Below are positions 60,638 to 64,000 of a stretch of 64,000 nucleotides of DNA, piece by piece. The position numbers and the translations under genes were made by a program. The stretch is from Diatrype stigma. Its lineage: Eukaryota; Ascomycota; Sordariomycetes; Xylariales; Diatrypaceae. Below the pieces are notes generated by a model. It worked only from the letters and a program-made list of their open reading frames with translations. It was not told where the DNA came from and ran no database searches. The stretch spans positions 434,001 to 498,000 of the forward strand of contig JAKJXP020000025.1 in the NCBI GenBank assembly GCA_022225965.2, given 5' to 3'. Within the stretch, counting starts at the first letter, position 1. The number at the start of each line of letters is the position of its first letter.

Positions 60638-63005
60638 ATGGACGCCGATATCAGAGCCGTGCTCCCGGACATCGACCCGGTCGTGTCCGAGTACTCGGTG
60701 GGCTATCTGCGGCATGCCTCTACCGCCTGGGCCGGCGACGAGGACTCCTCCGATGTCTCTCCGCTGTCCGAGGCCGCTGCCGCCATCACAGAGCTGCTGC
60801 TGTCCGCGTCTGGTAACTCCACCGGCCCGGAGCTGAAGAAGATCCAGGCCCTCGTCGCCAAGTGGGTGGAGAAGTACGAGGAGGCCAACAACGCGAATGG
60901 CGAGCGCCGGGGCCCGTCGGCCGTCAAGCGGCTTGACCAGGCCATCCAGGTCGGTGCCCAGCGCAACATGTCCTCCACCCTCGCCGTGGCCACCGGCAGC
61001 GTCGACCTCGAGTCGGCCAACGCCCGCAAGGTCGAGTCCAAGGTCGACCGCAAGAAACTCGAGAAGGCCGAGCGGAAGATCGCCGCCAAGCAGAGCAAGA
61101 AGCACTTCAAGACCGTCGAGTACGAGGCCTCCAAGCTTCTCAACGAGCCCGAGGACGCCCAGAGCTACGAGGAGTTCTACATGGCCGTCAACCCGCTGCA
61201 GCTGGGTGGCGGCAGCGCCGGCAAGTCCAAGGATATCAAGATCGAGAATATCGACGTCAGCATCGGGGGCCAAAGGATATTGACCGACACCGACTTGACG
61301 CTTGCCTATGGTCATCGCTATGGTCTGGTCGGTCACAACGGTGTTGGTAAATCCACGTTGCTCAGGGCTCTCTCGAGGCGAGAGGTGCCAATCCCGACAC
61401 ATATTTCTATTCTCCACGTCGAGCAAGAGGTAATGAATAAGGTCTTCAGGCATGTAAAAGATATAGGGGCTAATCTGTGTTAGATCACGGGTGACGATAC
61501 GTCAGCCTTACAGGCTGTTCTAGATGCAGATGTCTGGCGGAAAGTGCTGCTTAAAGAACAAGCAGTAGGTTAACAACTGAAGTAGTATTCTCTGGAACTT
61601 ATACTGACCCAGTTCCCAGGACATTTCTGGACGGCTTGCGGAGATCGAAGCTCAGCGCTCGTCCATGGCCGACACCTCCGCTGATGCGGCCAAGTTAGAC
61701 CGCGATCGGGAAGCTCTCGATCAGAAGCTTGGTGATATCCAATCCAAGTTAGCAGAAATGGAGTCGGATAAAGCAGAGTCCAGAGCCGCCAGTATCTTGG
61801 CTGGTCTCGGTTTCTCCACAGAGCGCCAGCAGTTCGCGACCAAGACGTTCTCTGGTGGTTGGCGTATGCGTCTGGCGCTGGCAAGAGCCCTTTTCTGCGA
61901 GCCCGATCTGTTACTTCTCGACGAACCGTCTAACATGTTGGACGTTCCCTCGATTACCTTCCTTTCTAACTACCTACTCACCTACCCAAGCACGGTCTTG
62001 GTAGTCAGTCACGACAGAGCCTTCCTGAACGAAGTAGCCACGGATATCATCCATCAGCATTCGGAACGTCTCGATTACTACAGGGGAGCCAACTTCGAGT
62101 CATTCTATGCCACGCGAGAAGAACGCAAGAAGACGGCCAAGCGCGAGTATGAGAACAATGTGGCGCAGCGGGCGCACTTGCAGGCTTTCATTGACAAGTT
62201 CCGTTATAATGCTGGAAAGGCAGCGGAAGCTCAGTCGCGTATCAAGAAGCTGGAGCGTATGCCCATCCTGGAGCCACCCGAGACGGAATATAGCGTGAAG
62301 TTCCGATTCCCCGAGGTCGAGAAACTGTCCCCACCCATCATCCAGATGTCGGGCGTCACATTCGGATACTCCCCGGACAACATACTCCTCACGAACATCG
62401 ATCTCGACGTCCAGCTCGACTCCCGGATCGGCATCGTCGGCCCCAACGGTGCCGGTAAGACGACCATCCTCAAGCTCCTCATCGGCAAGCTCGCGGCGAC
62501 CAAGGGCCTCATCTCGCAGAACTCGCGGCTGCGCGTCGGCTTCTTCGCGCAGCACCACGTCGACGCGCTGGACCTGACCACGAGCGCCGTCAGCTTCATG
62601 GCGAAGACGTACCCGGGCCGCACGGACGAGGAGTACCGGCGGCAGCTGGGCGCGTTCGGCATCACGGGCACGACGGGCCTGCAGAAGATGGAGGTGCTGT
62701 CCGGAGGGCAGAAGTCGCGCGTGGCGTTCGCGTGCCTCGCCCTGACCCAGCCGCACATCCTCGTGCTCGACGAGCCGTCCAACCACCTCGATATCGAGGC
62801 CATGGACGCCCTGGCCGAGGCCCTCAACGAGTTCCAGGGCGGCGTCCTCATGGTCTCCCACGACGTCACCATGCTCCAGACCGTCTGCACCAGCCTCTGG
62901 GTCTGCGAGAACGGCACCGTCTGGAAGTTCCCCGGCGACGTCCAGGCCTACAAGAAGCGCATTGCCGCGCAGGCCGACGCCGCGGGCGTTGTGAAGGCGC
63001 ATTAA
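60638..63005 (+). CDS. GCN20: ABCF ATPase Gcn20 (Gcn1-associated general amino-acid control protein)
   Basis: Three exons, 60638-61429, 61484-61564 and 61620-63005, give 752 residues, the same length as yeast Gcn20. The N-terminal region (1-200) lacks ABC motifs and corresponds to the Gcn1-binding segment, with KYEASKLLN-type VEYEASKLLNEP and NPLQLGGG. ABC1 has Walker A GHNGVGKST (about 233), signature FSGGWRMRLALARALF (about 368) and Walker B LLLLDEPSNMLD (about 389). ABC2 has GPNGAGKTT (about 565), LSGGQKSRVAFA (about 651) and ILVLDEPSNHLD (about 672). It has no membrane segments. It ends ADAAGVVKAH. With Gcn1 on ribosomes it promotes activation of Gcn2 by uncharged tRNA, so eIF2-alpha is phosphorylated under starvation. 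The start MDADIRAVLPDIDPVVSEY aligns with the family N-terminus. It sits only 35 nt after the poly-C run, so the 5' leader is mostly missing. Confidence 0.97.
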
Positions 63006-64000
63006 GTGCGAGAGGCTCAGGTAAGTGGGGTTCGGTTCGGTTTGGGTAAAGGGGTAGGCAGTATGAGCATGGTACATAAAGTCACGCATGTGTGGCTGGA
63101 CGAGGGAGATGGTGTATATGAAGACATGGACGATTACTTATGCTGAGCTGACCCCGCCAGGGTAAGGGTCCGGTTGAATGACTCTACATGAAATACGTGA
63201 GGCATACCTACTTACATAATGTGCTGCAACCCACGCTGTGCAATCACGCTGTGCAATCTGCCTTAGCCATATATGTATTAATGATTCGTCTAACTTCTAC
63301 TGAGCTCGCTATATCTAGCTAACTCTTACACTGGATTCTCCGATGATATAAGCTTCATGTCCTGCGTGCCTAGATAGTAGTGCTAGCTGCCCAAGACCTA
63401 ACCCCAACCAATCTCCCAGCTCTAGATACCTAGAGCACTGGTAACATACTTCGTCGCGTCCACCGTTCTCCCCCCTTTCAACGAGCCTACATCACCACCA
63501 ATGTAGTCGATGAAACAGACTGTGATTCCTGAGCACCCGCTCTGCTCTTCTAGCCTCCACTCCATCCAGCATGTGCAAGATTCGCGGAGCCCAGCTCAGA
63601 GAGGTCTGGTAAATATAGCTGGGTAGATAGTTACTTGATTATGTGCTGGTGGCAGCAGGACACCACCCGGGCTTCGTCGCTAGCCAGCTTAGCTTACTTT
63701 TTATTCTTACCCTATCTTCCGTCCTTGGACACTGAACTACACGATACCGCCCCAAGCGCACCTCGGATATCAGGACTTGGTTGTGGGAGGGGAAGGAAGA
63801 GGGGGTCGGCGTGGTTTGTCGCTTAAGTAAGCAAGGTACGGCCTGAAGCCAAACCACAACACAGCACAGCACGAACACCGCCATCATTCGTACTTGAATT
63901 AGTGATATTCCTGTACTAGACCGAGTGACCGGAATATGAGGTAGTACCTAGCTGTTAGTCAGTCAGTCAGCCTGCCTGTCTTATCTCCGTCCCAAGAACC
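63006..64000. other. 3' flank of GCN20 and intergenic DNA to the window end
   Basis: About 1 kb with no supported gene. It has duplicated CACGCTGTGCAATC (63231-63259) and a GTCAGTCA run near 63957-63970. Confidence 0.5.

Noticed and set aside
60322..61483. ORFs with poly-Gly or poly-Pro spanning the N gap
   Set aside because: They translate the homopolymer and N run. The real gene starts at 60638.

Overview
The window is nuclear DNA of a filamentous ascomycete, most likely a Sordariomycete. The evidence is short spliceosomal introns (about 50-350 nt, GT...AG, CTGAC-type branch points), a six-exon beta-tubulin gene, a siroheme nitrite reductase of fungal architecture, an AP-1/YAP bZIP regulator, and a block of transposon DNA with the marks of repeat-induced point mutation (RIP). 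The order within the class is not secure. Layout: (1) 1-641 holds the 3' part of an HSL-type alpha/beta hydrolase, minus strand, running off the window. (2) 1855-19628 is one AT-rich retrotransposon nest. A Ty3/gypsy element (187-bp LTRs at 1855-2041 and 19442-19628) contains a Ty1/copia element (3100-15329, 185-bp LTRs, TSD TTACG), which contains a second copy of the same copia family in the opposite orientation (4921-11043, TSD CAATT). All three are inactivated by C-to-T/G-to-A mutation. (3) 20011-31880 is a housekeeping block: TSR2 (plus), a BSD-domain Dos2-like protein (minus), AP-1/YAP1 (plus) and a YANK/STK32-type AGC kinase (minus). (4) 31881-38825 is gene-poor and carries a 542-bp non-autonomous Mutator-like element with perfect 60-bp TIRs and a 9-bp TSD (34734-35275). 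(5) 38826-42745 is nitrite reductase niiA (plus), with candidate NirA and GATA sites upstream. (6) 43291-45163 is beta-tubulin (minus). (7) 47936-51625 is a 1112-residue disordered protein (minus). (8) 51626-60637 is a second gene-poor stretch with a second copy of the Mutator-like element (58591-59092) and an assembly gap flanked by poly-G and poly-C (60495-60602). (9) 60638-63005 is GCN20 (plus). The genes do not form one pathway. TSR2 escorts ribosomal protein S26, Gcn20 works with Gcn1 in amino-acid starvation signalling, NiiA reduces nitrite to ammonium, AP-1 handles oxidative stress, and beta-tubulin builds microtubules. The most unusual structure is the pair of Mutator-like miniature elements. 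They carry interstitial CCCTAA telomere-type repeats, and their terminal repeats differ between copies but co-vary within each copy. All exon models were built by eye from splice signals and reading-frame continuity, and lengths were checked for phase.
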